Part shown: positions 63,916 through 64,000 of the stretch, in pieces
Position numbering within the stretch: position 1 is the stretch's first letter
Layout of the letters: every line of letters begins with the position of its first letter
Source of the DNA: Lithodes maja
Taxonomy: Eukaryota; Arthropoda; Malacostraca; Decapoda; Lithodidae
NCBI GenBank assembly: GCA_037953745.1
Contig: JBAKBP010000758.1
Location: 62,001-126,000, forward strand
Direction: 5' to 3'
Length of the DNA stretch: 64,000 bases
Position numbers and translations under genes: made by a program
The notes under the pieces: model-generated
Told to the model about the DNA's origin: nothing
Databases searched by the model: none
Seen by the model: only the letters and a program-made list of their open reading frames with translations

Positions 63916-64000
63916 CGGTAATGAAAGAGAAAGGGAGGCTGTAGGTGTGAGACTGGCCGAGGTAATGGGTAGGCAAGTTGATGGTGAATTGGAGGAAAAA
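63916..64000 (+). other. Window end, alternative frame open
   Basis: One forward frame remains open to base 64000 with charged residues (for example NEREREAVGVRLAEVMG). It may be the true continuation of the polymerase C terminus or a next gene of the element; the window ends too soon to tell. Confidence 0.5.

Overview
The window reads as animal, probably arthropod and most likely decapod crustacean, genomic DNA. This rests on the repeat mix: a DIRS1-like YR element, CR1, RTE and I-supergroup LINEs, a Gmr1-like Ty3/gypsy element, a Polinton-type DNA polymerase, GATA microsatellites and CCTAA-rich stretches. No sequence here fixes the species. Almost everything is mobile DNA, much of it nested. 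The only host-like gene is a broken leucine-rich-repeat-like copy.

Layout, left to right. 1-2960: decayed DIRS1-like element (RT, RNase H, tyrosine recombinase). 3.5-9 kb: inverted repeats, a truncated RTE LINE split by a tRNA-derived SINE, and the first of many short elements flanked by TTAA. 9.38-24.19 kb: a Gmr1-like gypsy element with 1.8 kb LTRs and one intact 1714-residue ORF; its 5' LTR is split by a full-length CR1 LINE with two intact ORFs. 24.2-31 kb: an RTE 3' end, the LRR-like pseudogene with a 93-bp array at its start codon, and more TTAA elements. 31-37.9 kb and 39.85-46.1 kb: two direct copies of one ~6.2 kb segment holding an internally deleted I-like LINE; a 200-N gap lies at the start of the second copy. 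46-57 kb: AT-rich DNA with a shattered third LINE family, two RTE copies (one with an 11-bp target-site duplication), TTAA elements and minisatellites. 58.2-64 kb: a Polinton-type family-B DNA polymerase gene with apparent spliceosomal introns, duplicated exon-intron units and a TTAA element inside its reading frame.

The unifying observation is a group of short non-coding elements flanked by TTAA, most with CC/GG termini. They resemble non-autonomous piggyBac-like transposons. They occur here as several families, often abut and share one TTAA, and differ in occupancy between the two copies of the duplicated segment, giving natural filled and empty sites. No piggyBac-type transposase was recognised, so mobilisation would be in trans.
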